Assembly: GCF_004010955.1 (NCBI RefSeq)
Contig: NZ_CP025227.1
Span: 1,364,001 to 1,428,000, forward strand
DNA length: 64,000 nt
Reading direction: 5' to 3'
Origin: Actinomyces wuliandei
GTDB taxonomy: Bacteria; Actinomycetota; Actinomycetes; Actinomycetales; Actinomycetaceae
This document shows, in pieces, positions 37,380 to 45,439 of this stretch. The notes under the pieces are model-generated. The model was not told where the DNA came from. It made no database searches and saw only the letters and a program-made list of their open reading frames with translations. Numbering within the stretch: the stretch's first letter is position 1; every line of letters begins with the position of its first letter. Position numbers and translations under genes: made by a program.

Positions 37380-37924
37380 ACCACGCTCCATGACGATATC
37401 CTCGACCCTGCCTGCGCAGGCAATCTGCCATTTTGCAGGTTCTGCCCTCCGTGCGGACCACCCTGCGTCAGGTGCATCATGCCGGGCATGTCGGTGAAAC
37501 CTGCCTCCTCGTAGAGGCGCCTGCCTGCCTCGGAGGTCTCAAGATACACCTTGTCCGCACCTCGTGCGCGGGCCTGCTGGACGAGCCAGCTGACGACCGC
37601 AGCCCCTACTCCGTGACCCTGGTAGGCGGGACGCGTGTACACGTTCATGAGGTAGGCGCACAGGCCGCTGGGATTATCGGGTGAGGGCATCTCTTTGGAC
37701 AGGCAGAGACCGCCGCACCCGACCGGATCGCCGTCCAGTCTGGCCAGGCAGGCGATGTGTCGTCCTGCGGGCAGCTCGCGCCGGTAGTAGGTGCGGTTGG
37801 CGGTCTCAAGGGAGGAGGTGTCGGCATCGGGTCTGATGCCGAAGACCTCACGCAGGACCTCCATACGCCACGCCACGAGCTCGTCGACACGGGCGGCCCC
37901 GACCTGCTCCACCTCAATCCTCAT
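37376..37924 (-). CDS. GNAT-family N-acetyltransferase
   Basis: The 182-residue protein has the GNAT fold: AARVDELVAWRMEVLREVFG (helix 1-2), the beta-bulge region LMNVYTRPAYQGHGVGAAVV with the acetyl-CoA pyrophosphate loop QGHGVG, and YLETSEAGRRLYEEAGF near the end. It would transfer an acyl group from CoA to an amine; the substrate is unknown. The C-terminal 30 residues are Gly/Gln-rich and look like an unstructured tail. It overlaps the esterase gene by 4 bases. It lies in the same reading frame as the adenylation gene upstream, separated only by one TGA and 21 sense codons. Confidence 0.88.
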   Translation of the reverse strand: MRIEVEQVGAARVDELVAWRMEVLREVFGIRPDADTSSLETANRTYYRRELPAGRHIACLARLDGDPVGCGGLCLSKEMPSPDNPSGLCAYLMNVYTRPAYQGHGVGAAVVSWLVQQARARGADKVYLETSEAGRRLYEEAGFTDMPGMMHLTQGGPHGGQNLQNGRLPAQAGSRISSWSVV

Positions 37925-37987
37925 AGTGCCTGCCTTACGGCTTCCTTCACTGCTTCCTTTGGCTTCCTTACGGCGTGATCCTTGCCG

Positions 37988-39469
37988 TCACCCTTCCTTC
38001 AGCACCACTGGCAGCGCGGCGTCGTCGGGCTTGCCGTTGCTGTTCAAGGGAATCTCACTCATGACGACAAAGAACTCGGGGACCATGAACGAGGTGAGCT
38101 TACGCACGAGGCGCTCACGCAGCTGGGAGAGCACAATGCCTTGGTGCCTCGGCGTCAGATAGGCGACTAGGTAGGAGAGCCTGTTCTCGTCGATGTGGGC
38201 ACGTACCACGGCGCGGCTGACGGCCTCGTCGGCCGACAGCACGTTCTCCACCTCCTCGCACTCGACCCGCTTCCCCTTGATCATGACCTGCGAGTCCTTG
38301 CGGTGCAGGAAGGCGATCTGGCCGTCCTCCAGCTCGACACCGAGGTCCCCGGTGCGGTACATGCGTGAGCCGTCGTCCTGCTCGACGAAGTTGCCCCCCT
38401 CCGGGCGGTCCGTGAGGTATCCGCGAGCCACGCCTGCGCCCGTAATGCATATCTCGCCCGTCTGACCCGGGGGGACAGGTCGCAGGAGGTCGTCAAGGAC
38501 CTGCACGCGGTAGCCCAGCACGGCCTTGCCTATCGGGTAGGTGTCATCTGCGAGAGGCTGCCCGGCGCTGGCGCAGTAGTACGTGGCGCAGCAGGTTGTC
38601 TCCGAGGGGCCGTAGGTGTTGTAGACCTCGGCGCTCCCGACCAGCTGGTCGCAGTAGCCCGCCCTGAGCACGTCTCCGCCGCTGACGTAGAGGCGCACGC
38701 CCTCGGGAACGCGCCTGGACGCGTTGATGTCAGCGATCAGGTAGGGGAAGCCGTCAACGATGGTCACGCCCATCTCGTCAACAAAGTCGAGCAGCGCCTG
38801 CAGGTCGTCACGCTCGGCGGAGGACGGGATGGCAAGCGTGGCACCGGTGAGCAGCGAGCCGAACACCTCCTCGACGAAGATGTCGAAGGAGCAGACCGAG
38901 TGCTGCAGCATCACGTCACCCGGCCCGATCCTCATCTCGTGCTCGAACGCCGCGACGTAGCCCAGCACGTTGCGGTTCTCCACGCACACGCCCTTGGGCG
39001 TGCCGGTGGTGCCCGAGGTGTACAGCACGTAGGCCAGGTCCTGCGCGGTACCGCTGCTTGTGGTGCCCGCTGGAGCCGACGTGGCGGAGTAGCCAGGCTC
39101 GACGTGGACACGTTCCGCCCCGAGAACTGTCTCGCGAAACAGGCTGTCGTACTCCCGCTGGGTCACCACGACATCCACGTCCGCCTCGGTGAGCATGAAG
39201 TGGATGCGCTCTACAGGGAAGGAGGGCTCTGCCGGGACGTAGGCTGCCCCCGTCCTCAGTACCGCGAGCATGGCCGCGACCATGGCCGGGCCGTGGTCCA
39301 TGACAATGCCGACGAATCGCGGGTCCTTCGGCAGCATGGCTGCGATTGAGGACGCCATGCGGTCAAGCCCGGCGTAGGTGATGCTCCTGCTCCGGGTGAT
39401 GACTGCCGGGGCGTCTGGCTGCAGTGCGACCTGCTGTGCAAAGCGCTCGTATATTGTCTGGCTGTCCAT
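37988..39469 (-). CDS. Stand-alone amino acid adenylation (NRPS A-domain-like) enzyme
   Basis: The 493-residue protein is an ANL-family AMP-forming ligase with A-domain core motifs: A3 TSGTTGTPKG (151-160), A4 around FDIFVEE (195-201), A5 NTYGPSETT (284-292), A7 YRTGDL (371-376), A8 with HRKDSQVMIKGKRVE, and A10 NSNGK with Lys480. No carrier-protein, condensation or thioesterase domain is attached, and none is seen nearby. By alignment with the GrsA pocket I read the ten specificity positions as D-I-E-D-Y-S-T-C-C-K. The Asp at the first position fits alpha-amino acids, and the two acidic residues could favour a basic side chain, but this is inference. DltA-like D-alanine ligase is an alternative; no other dlt genes are present. 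The ATG at 39469 has AGGAG 5-6 bases upstream. Confidence 0.85.
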   Translation of the reverse strand: MDSQTIYERFAQQVALQPDAPAVITRSRSITYAGLDRMASSIAAMLPKDPRFVGIVMDHGPAMVAAMLAVLRTGAAYVPAEPSFPVERIHFMLTEADVDVVVTQREYDSLFRETVLGAERVHVEPGYSATSAPAGTTSSGTAQDLAYVLYTSGTTGTPKGVCVENRNVLGYVAAFEHEMRIGPGDVMLQHSVCSFDIFVEEVFGSLLTGATLAIPSSAERDDLQALLDFVDEMGVTIVDGFPYLIADINASRRVPEGVRLYVSGGDVLRAGYCDQLVGSAEVYNTYGPSETTCCATYYCASAGQPLADDTYPIGKAVLGYRVQVLDDLLRPVPPGQTGEICITGAGVARGYLTDRPEGGNFVEQDDGSRMYRTGDLGVELEDGQIAFLHRKDSQVMIKGKRVECEEVENVLSADEAVSRAVVRAHIDENRLSYLVAYLTPRHQGIVLSQLRERLVRKLTSFMVPEFFVVMSEIPLNSNGKPDDAALPVVLKEG

Positions 39470-39510
39470 AGTAGCTCCTGTGAGCCGACGGCAAAAAGGC
39501 GCCTAAGCCT

Positions 39511-39522
39511 CGCTACGTAGCG
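39511..39522. promoter_or_regulatory. Perfect 12-bp palindrome upstream of the adenylation gene
   Basis: CGCTACGTAGCG lies about 40 bases upstream of the adenylation gene's start codon, within the only promoter-sized gap for the group. It could be an operator for a dimeric repressor, or a simple hairpin. Confidence 0.35.
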
Positions 39523-39571
39523 TATCACAGGGTGCTGCGGACATGTGACCCCGATGTCCGGGCACTGCCGT

Positions 39572-39605
39572 CCGGCAGCACCCTGCCGGGACCGGGGTGC
39601 CCCGG
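39572..39605 (-). terminator. Tandem hairpins after the alcohol dehydrogenase gene
   Basis: CCGGCAG/CTGCCGG (39572-39578 with 39583-39589) is followed directly by CCGGGG/CCCCGG (39592-39597 with 39600-39605). They lie 45 to 78 bases past the dehydrogenase stop codon on the minus strand and likely end its transcript. Confidence 0.5.
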
Positions 39606-39649
39606 CTCGGGTGGGTGAGAGACGCAGGGTGCCGGTCCTGCCCGCTGGC

Positions 39650-40690
39650 TCAGCCCTCGGTCTCCAGCACTGCCCGGGAGCGCAGCTGCCCTGCCTTGAG
39701 CAGCTCCAGCGCGCGTGGTGCCTGGGACATAGGGAAGCGCTCGACGACGGTGCGCACCTTGCCCTGGGCGGCGAGACTCAGCACGTTCTCCATCTGCGCC
39801 CGGTTGCCCAGCAGGGAGGTGCGCAGTGTCTGGGCGCGGTCGAACGGGTAGCCCCGCAGGGTGAGCGGGACCGCGCTGACAAGCGTGCCTCCCCACTTCA
39901 GGGTGCGCAGCGCCTGGGCGGTGACCGCCTCCGCAGGGGCAAAGAGCAGGACCGCGTCAGCGGTGTCCTCGACCTGGGCAAGAGCCTGCGGGTCGGTGGC
40001 CTCAACCGTGTGGGCGGCGCCCAGCTCGCGGGCCACGGCCAAGTGCTCTGCGCTGCGCCCGACAACTGTGACCTCGGCACCGGTGAGGGCCGCAAACTGT
40101 ACCGCCATGTGCCCCACACCGCCCGGGCCGAAGACGGCAACCCGGTCACCCGGGCCGAGGTCGAGCTTGTCCACCGCGCCGAAGGCGGTGATGCCGGGGC
40201 AGAACAGGGGCGCGGCCTCCACCATGTCCAGGGTCTCAGGCACGTGGTAGGTGTGCCGGGCGGTGGCGACCATGAGTTCGCCGTAGCCTCCGTCAACGTG
40301 CTCCCCGGTGATCCTGCGCTCGTGGCACAGCTGCTCGCGGCCAGTGGTGCAGAACTCGCACTCCTCGCAGGTGGACCACAGGGGCTGGACCCCCACCCGG
40401 TCCCCGAGCCTGAACCCCTCGACACCAGCCCCCATCTCGGCGACGTACCCGGTGACCTCGTGCCCGGGGACGATGGGACTGAGCGCGGGGACCCCGTTGC
40501 CGACCCAGTCACCCTCGATCATGTGGAGGTTGGAGCGGCACACGCCGCAGGCGGCCACCTTGATGAGGACCTGGCCAGGCCCGGGCCGGGGGCTGGGCGC
40601 CCGGCGCCAGCGCAGCGGGGCCTGCTCGATCGGAGCGGGGGTGTCCAGTTGCTGGGCGTACATGAGGGGCTCGCAGACATGAGAAGTCAT
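39650..40690 (-). CDS. Zinc-dependent alcohol dehydrogenase
   Basis: The 346-residue protein belongs to the medium-chain dehydrogenase/reductase family and should oxidise an alcohol or reduce an aldehyde with NAD(P). Catalytic zinc ligands are in VAACGVCRSN and PGHEVTG; the structural zinc site is CEECEFCTTGREQLCHE; the nucleotide-binding loop is FGPGGVGHMA. Length is normal. The ATG at 40690 is chosen because TAGCCT lies 7 bases upstream, giving a leaderless start; a GTG two codons earlier is only one base from that box. A LysR gene lies 105 bases upstream on the same strand and could regulate it (inference). Confidence 0.9.
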   Translation of the reverse strand: MTSHVCEPLMYAQQLDTPAPIEQAPLRWRRAPSPRPGPGQVLIKVAACGVCRSNLHMIEGDWVGNGVPALSPIVPGHEVTGYVAEMGAGVEGFRLGDRVGVQPLWSTCEECEFCTTGREQLCHERRITGEHVDGGYGELMVATARHTYHVPETLDMVEAAPLFCPGITAFGAVDKLDLGPGDRVAVFGPGGVGHMAVQFAALTGAEVTVVGRSAEHLAVARELGAAHTVEATDPQALAQVEDTADAVLLFAPAEAVTAQALRTLKWGGTLVSAVPLTLRGYPFDRAQTLRTSLLGNRAQMENVLSLAAQGKVRTVVERFPMSQAPRALELLKAGQLRSRAVLETEG

Positions 40691-40697
40691 AGCCACC

Positions 40698-40703
40698 AGG
40701 CTA
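40698..40703 (-). promoter_or_regulatory. Leaderless -10 box for the alcohol dehydrogenase
   Basis: Minus-strand TAGCCT ends 7 bases before the ATG at 40690. No ribosome binding site is present. Confidence 0.45.
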
Positions 40704-40795
40704 CGGACTAGGCCTGCGGGGAGCCAACAGCAGACTCCTCTGGGGCCAGGGAAGATTTCGTTGGCAGGGCTCGTAGGTGGCGGGGACGGCAGTGC

Positions 40796-41779
40796 CTACT
40801 CAGCGGTCACGAGGCCCTGCGGGCTGCGGTGCCGTCGCTGTCGGTTCAGTGCGTCCACAGTGTCGACGGTCCCTGTCATGCCAGTCGTACCAGCGGTATC
40901 AACCAGGAACATGGAGGCGAAGGCCCTCGCGGCTGCCCCGGCTCGGGGACTCAGGGCGAGGGCCGTCTCCCAGCAGGGCGTGGTGCCGGTCAGTGGCAGC
41001 GCCGCCAGCGAGGCCGCCTCGGGTTTGGCGGAGAAGGACCGGGGGACGACGGCGACCCCGAACCCGTACTCCACCAGCGACAGCAGCATGTGGACGTCGG
41101 TCACCTCTACCGTGGCACGCCGGGACACGCCCGCCTCGCTCAGGGCCTGGTCCAGGATGCTGCGGGCGGGCCAGGAGGGTGCGAAGTCGACGAGACGCTC
41201 GGGGCGCAGCGCCGCGAGCGTGACCGAGCTCTCGGAGGCGAGGGGGTGGCTCCTGGGGGCAAGAAGCACGAACGGCTCCTGCCGCAGGACGGTCACCTCC
41301 AGGTCCTGGGTGAGCCTGGCGCCGGGCTCCCCAGGGGCCCGGGCGATCAGTGCGGCCTCAAGCCTGCCTGAGTGCAGGTCTCGCAGGAGGCTGTCTGAGG
41401 GCGCCTGCTGGAAGAAGACCTCAATGTCCTCCTGCGGTGAGGTGAAGGCGGTCAGCACGTCGGCCAGGTTGACCAGGTCCCCCAGGCACTGCTCGGAACC
41501 CAGCCGCAGGGAGCGGGACGGTCCCAGGCCCATCAGCTCGCGCTTGGCGGCGGTGGCATCAGCAAGCATCCTGCGAGCGCGAGGGAGGAAGGCCTCGCCC
41601 GCAGCAGTCAGGCTGGCTCCGGACGCACTGCGGGTGAACAGGGTCGCGCCCAGCTCGCGCTCCAGCGCCCTGACCGAGGACGACAGCCCGGACTGGCTGA
41701 CAAAGCTCCTCCGCGCAGCCTGGGTGAAGGTCTGCTCCTCGACGACGGCCAGAAAGAACTCCAGCTGACGCACGTCCAC
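40796..41779 (-). CDS. LysR-family transcriptional regulator
   Basis: The 327-residue protein has an N-terminal winged helix-turn-helix (MDVRQLEFFLAVVEEQTFTQ, with AARRSFVSQSGLSSSVRALE as the recognition region) and a C-terminal LysR effector-binding domain with two alpha/beta lobes. The regulated genes and co-inducer are unknown. It is divergent from uvrC and tandem with the downstream alcohol dehydrogenase. The GTG at 41779 is supported by GGAGG six to seven bases upstream. The last 25 residues are Arg/His-rich and lie outside the family fold. Confidence 0.92.
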   Translation of the reverse strand: MDVRQLEFFLAVVEEQTFTQAARRSFVSQSGLSSSVRALERELGATLFTRSASGASLTAAGEAFLPRARRMLADATAAKRELMGLGPSRSLRLGSEQCLGDLVNLADVLTAFTSPQEDIEVFFQQAPSDSLLRDLHSGRLEAALIARAPGEPGARLTQDLEVTVLRQEPFVLLAPRSHPLASESSVTLAALRPERLVDFAPSWPARSILDQALSEAGVSRRATVEVTDVHMLLSLVEYGFGVAVVPRSFSAKPEAASLAALPLTGTTPCWETALALSPRAGAAARAFASMFLVDTAGTTGMTGTVDTVDALNRQRRHRSPQGLVTAE

Positions 41780-41902
41780 GGCCTGCCTCCTTCGGTTCCG
41801 CCCGGCCCGCTGCTGGGTGGGTCGTCGTCACGGCTCACCCGCACGGGCACCTCCTTGTCACACGATCCTAGACGCCGTGATCGTAGACGTCGTGGCGGGT
41901 CG

Positions 41903-41908
41903 TAGTCT
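41903..41908 (+). promoter_or_regulatory. Leaderless -10 box for uvrC
   Basis: TAGTCT lies 6 bases before the ATG at 41915, with no ribosome binding site between. No LexA box was found in the gap upstream. Confidence 0.5.
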
Positions 41909-41914
41909 TGAGCC

Positions 41915-44263
41915 ATGGCCGACCCCTCGACGTACCGACCCGCACCGGGTGAGGTCCCCACGTCCCCGGGTGTCTACCGGTTCCTTGACGGGGAGGGGCG
42001 GGTCATCTACGTGGGCAAGGCGAAGAACCTGCGTGCCCGCCTGTCCAGCTACTTCCAGGATGTCGCCGCCCTCCACCCGCGTACCCAGACGATGGTCACC
42101 ACCGCCTGCGCCGTGGAGTGGACGGTGGTGTCCACCGAGGTGGAGTCCCTGGCCCTGGAGTACTCCTGGATCAAGGAGCTCAACCCGCGCTTCAACGTCA
42201 TGTACAAGGACGACAAGTCCTACCCCTACCTGGCCGTCACCATGCAGGAGACCTACCCCCGGGTCCAGGTCATGCGCGGCGCCCGCAGGCGCGGGGCGCG
42301 CTACTTCGGTCCCTTCGTCGCGGTGTGGTCCATCCGTGAGACCGTGGACCAGCTGCTGCGCGTCTTCCCGGTGCGCTCCTGCTCCGCCGGGGTGTTCCGC
42401 CGCGCCCAGGCCTCTGGGCGCCCGTGCCTGCTGGGCTACATCGACAAGTGCTCGGCCCCCTGCGTGGGACGCGTCAGCGAGCGGGACCACCGCGCGCTTG
42501 CTGAGAACTTCTGCTCCTTCATGGCCGGGCGCACCGGACCCTACCTGCGTGAGGTCGAGTCCCAGATGAGGGCCGCCGCCGCCGCGCTGGACTTCGAGAA
42601 GGCCGCCCGTCTGCGCGACGACGCCGCCGCCCTGCGCAAGGTCGTCGAGACCAACGCCGTCGTGCTGCCCGACGCCACCGACGCCGATGTCTTCGCCCTG
42701 GCGCGCGACGAGCTGGAGGCCGCCGTCCAGGTCTTCCACGTGCGCGGGGGGCGGGTGCGCGGCCAGCGGGGCTGGGTCGTGGACCTGGTAGGCAGTCCCG
42801 AGGACTCCGAGCTGGTGGAGCGTCTCCTCCAGCAGGTCTACTCCGCGCTCCCGGACCCCGCTGACGACCGCCTGGAGGAGCCCGACGGCTCAGGAGGTCC
42901 TGAAGACCCTGAAGACGCTGAAGACACCGGCGGCAGCGGCGCCGGAGCCCCTGGTGCACCTCCCACCTCGGGACCTACCACCTCCGTGGGCCTCACGGGT
43001 ACCAGGTCACAGGACCCGAGATCGCGCGTACCTGCCCAGCCGTCCTCCTCGCGCCACCGTGGGGCTGCCGCCACCAGCGTCGATGACGTCGCCCACACCG
43101 CCACCACCGCAGTTCCCCGGGAGGTCCTGGTTCCGGTTATGCCGGTCAGTGCCAGCGCTGTCACCGCGTGGCTCTCCCAGCTGAGAGGTGCCCGGGTGGA
43201 CCTGCGCGTCCCACGCCGCGGGGACAAGGCAGCCCTTATGGAGACCGTGCGCCGCAACGCCGAGGAGTCTTTGCGCCTGCACAAGACCAGGCGGGCGGGG
43301 GACCTCACCCAGCGCTCCCAGGCGCTGGAGGAGCTGGCCCAGGCCCTGGACCTGCCCGAGGCCCCTCTGCGCATCGAGTGCTACGACGTCTCCCACACCC
43401 AGGGCAGCTACCAGGTGGGCTCTATGGTGGTCTTTGAGGACGGGGCCCCCCGCAAGTCCGACTATCGTCGCTTCACTGTGCGCGGCACCACCGGAGAGGG
43501 CGCCAGTGACGACACCGCCGCCATGGGCGAGGTGCTGACCAGGCGCTTCAAGCGCCTCCTCGCCGAGCGGGGTGCTGGGGACACCGGGGGCGCTGCCGCT
43601 CCCGGGCGCGACGTGGCCGGTGGCGGCAGGGGCTCGGAGGTCGGCACAGAGGGTGGGGACCTCACCCCGCGTGTCCTGGTCCCCGACGGCCGGGGCGGGC
43701 AGGTGGTCGCTCCTGTCGACGACGAGGGCGTACCCGTGGTCTCCGGTCCTGTGGACCCAGCGACGGGCCGCGCCAGGCGGTTCAGCTACCTGCCCGGCCT
43801 AGTGGTGGTTGACGGGGGCCTGCCCCAGGTCAGCGCCGCCCGGGCGGTGCTCGACGAGCTCGGTGTGGACGTGCCCCTGGTCGGCCTGGCCAAGCGTCTG
43901 GAGGAGGTCTGGGTCCCGGGGGAGGAGTTCCCCCTGGTGCTGCCGCGCGGCTCGGCCGCCCTGTACCTTCTCCAGCACCTGCGCGACGAGTCCCACCGCT
44001 TCGCCATCACCCACCACCGCAGGAGACGCTCGGCGGGGATGACACGATCGGTCCTGGACGGTGTCCCGGGGCTGGGGCCGACGCGTCAGGCCGCCCTGCT
44101 GCGCGAGCTCGGCTCCGTGGCTCAGATCCGCCAGGCCACGCCCGAGCGCCTCGCCCAGGTCAAGGGCATTGGGCCGGCCCTGGCCCAGGCTGTTCTTGCC
44201 CACCTCAAGGCCAGCAGCACCGCCGGGTCCCGGGACCAGGGGGAGAGGGGCCCCGGGGGCTGA
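41915..44263 (+). CDS. uvrC: Excinuclease ABC subunit C, with two low-complexity insertions
   Basis: The 782-residue protein makes both incisions in nucleotide excision repair. It has the N-terminal GIY-YIG nuclease ([20 protein letters not shown]), a UVR segment around [18 protein letters not shown] that pairs with UvrB, the RNase H-like endonuclease domain ([20 protein letters not shown], then [17 protein letters not shown]) and a C-terminal double helix-hairpin-helix ([31 protein letters not shown]). It is over 100 residues longer than usual because of an acidic Gly/Pro/Asp stretch near residues 325-395 and a second near 552-600 inside the endonuclease half. Both look like disordered linkers. 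No ribosome binding site is present and TAGTCT precedes the ATG. Confidence 0.97.
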   Translation: MADPSTYRPAPGEVPTSPGVYRFLDGEGRVIYVGKAKNLRARLSSYFQDVAALHPRTQTMVTTACAVEWTVVSTEVESLALEYSWIKELNPRFNVMYKDDKSYPYLAVTMQETYPRVQVMRGARRRGARYFGPFVAVWSIRETVDQLLRVFPVRSCSAGVFRRAQASGRPCLLGYIDKCSAPCVGRVSERDHRALAENFCSFMAGRTGPYLREVESQMRAAAAALDFEKAARLRDDAAALRKVVETNAVVLPDATDADVFALARDELEAAVQVFHVRGGRVRGQRGWVVDLVGSPEDSELVERLLQQVYSALPDPADDRLEEPDGSGGPEDPEDAEDTGGSGAGAPGAPPTSGPTTSVGLTGTRSQDPRSRVPAQPSSSRHRGAAATSVDDVAHTATTAVPREVLVPVMPVSASAVTAWLSQLRGARVDLRVPRRGDKAALMETVRRNAEESLRLHKTRRAGDLTQRSQALEELAQALDLPEAPLRIECYDVSHTQGSYQVGSMVVFEDGAPRKSDYRRFTVRGTTGEGASDDTAAMGEVLTRRFKRLLAERGAGDTGGAAAPGRDVAGGGRGSEVGTEGGDLTPRVLVPDGRGGQVVAPVDDEGVPVVSGPVDPATGRARRFSYLPGLVVVDGGLPQVSAARAVLDELGVDVPLVGLAKRLEEVWVPGEEFPLVLPRGSAALYLLQHLRDESHRFAITHHRRRRSAGMTRSVLDGVPGLGPTRQAALLRELGSVAQIRQATPERLAQVKGIGPALAQAVLAHLKASSTAGSRDQGERGPGG

Positions 44264-44304
44264 GAGGGCTTGTGCTGGGCCGACTCCGTGGGCACACTCT
44301 GCTC

Positions 44305-45186
44305 GTGAGGATCCTGCGGGTGTTCAACAACAACGTCGTCCTGGCGCGTGATGAGCTGGGCCGTGAGACGGTGGTCACTGGACGGGGTGTCGGCTTCCAG
44401 GCCCGGCCCGGCCAGGAGGTCGACACCAGCAGGGTGGCCCGCCGCTTCGTCCCGGCACGCAACGCGGGCTCCGTGGGTGAGGTCATTGCTGACATCCCCC
44501 TGGACCGGATCACGCTCATTGAGGAGGTCCTCTCCCGTGCCACGCGCGAGCTGGGGGCCCCGGTCCCCTCCTCCACGGTCCTCGCCGTGGTGGACCACGT
44601 CAACCAGGCCATGGAGCGGGTGCAGCAGGGCCTGGTCATGGACTACCCCCTGCGGGCCGAGGTCGCCCACCTCCACCCCGAGGAGCTGCGCCTGGCCGAG
44701 CGGATGATTGACGAGCTCAACGCCGTCCAGGAGGTCCAGCTGCCTGCCGGTGAGGCGACGGCCCTGGCCCTGCACCTCTTCAACGCCGTCGTGGGCAGTC
44801 CCTCTGCGGAGCGGTCCTGGCAGCAGTCCCGCCTTATCGCCCAGATCTTCGACGTCCTCACGCGTGCCTACGGCCAGGACTTCGACCCGGAGTCCATCGA
44901 CGCCGCGCGGCTGGCAGCCCACCTGCGCTACTTCCTGACCCGCGTGCGCACCGGTGAGCAGGTGGCTGACGGCACCGCGCACGCGGTTGCCCGGGTACTG
45001 CGCGAGACCAGGCCTCGGGCCTACCAGGTAGCCCTGCGCATACGCGAGCTGCTGGAGCTGCGCCTGGGCGACCCCGTCTCCGCTGACGAGACGGCCTACC
45101 TGACCATGCACGTGGCCCGCCTGGAGGACGCGGCGGCCCAGGTGCGGCGCGCTGGTCCGCACACCCCGGGAGCAGCCCTGGACTGA
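44305..45186 (+). CDS. BglG/LicT-family transcription antiterminator
   Basis: The 293-residue protein is an RNA-binding antiterminator controlled by PTS phosphorylation. The N-terminal CAT domain reads VRILRVFNNNVVLA, as in LicT and BglG, and binds the RAT hairpin downstream. Two PRD domains follow, with candidate phosphorylated histidines in VVDHVNQAME and VAHLHPEEL (PRD1) and in the PRD2 helices ending LTMHVARLED. The GTG at 44305 is chosen because the product then begins with the conserved CAT sequence; the frame upstream adds an unrelated stretch. Its target lies 140 bases downstream in front of the beta-glucoside PTS gene. Confidence 0.93.
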   Translation: MRILRVFNNNVVLARDELGRETVVTGRGVGFQARPGQEVDTSRVARRFVPARNAGSVGEVIADIPLDRITLIEEVLSRATRELGAPVPSSTVLAVVDHVNQAMERVQQGLVMDYPLRAEVAHLHPEELRLAERMIDELNAVQEVQLPAGEATALALHLFNAVVGSPSAERSWQQSRLIAQIFDVLTRAYGQDFDPESIDAARLAAHLRYFLTRVRTGEQVADGTAHAVARVLRETRPRAYQVALRIRELLELRLGDPVSADETAYLTMHVARLEDAAAQVRRAGPHTPGAALD

Positions 45187-45325
45187 CGCCGCCCCGGCTC
45201 GACGGGACCACACAGAGCACCATAGCCCGGTGTAGAAATAGAACCGTGGTCTATACCATTACGAGACGACTGTGGGTGGCGGCCCCAGTACGGATAGCAT
45301 GATGGCGGACCGAGGCCGGTCCCAT

Positions 45326-45353
45326 GGATTGTGACCCGATAAGGGGCAAGACC
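45326..45353 (+). promoter_or_regulatory. RAT (ribonucleic antiterminator) site
   Basis: The 28-nt element starts GGATTGTGACCC and ends GGGGCAAGACC, matching the bgl/lic RAT consensus (GGATTGT and GGCAAAACC-like halves). Its last bases overlap the left arm of the terminator at 45349, so binding of the antiterminator excludes terminator folding. Confidence 0.88.
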
Positions 45354-45401
45354 TGAGGTGCCTGGGCGCTGTGCGCGCCACAGGGACCTCGGGTCTTTTT
45401 T
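45349..45401 (+). terminator. Regulated intrinsic terminator before the beta-glucoside PTS gene
   Basis: The 11-bp arms AGACCTGAGGT (45349-45359) and ACCTCGGGTCT (45386-45396) pair with one G-U wobble, and T-run TTTTTT follows at 45396-45401. This is the clearest U-tract terminator in the window. It lies 39 bases before the PTS start codon. Confidence 0.88.
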
Positions 45402-45439
45402 GTTCTCCGAGCGTGTCAGCCTGATCGAGGAGGATCTTG

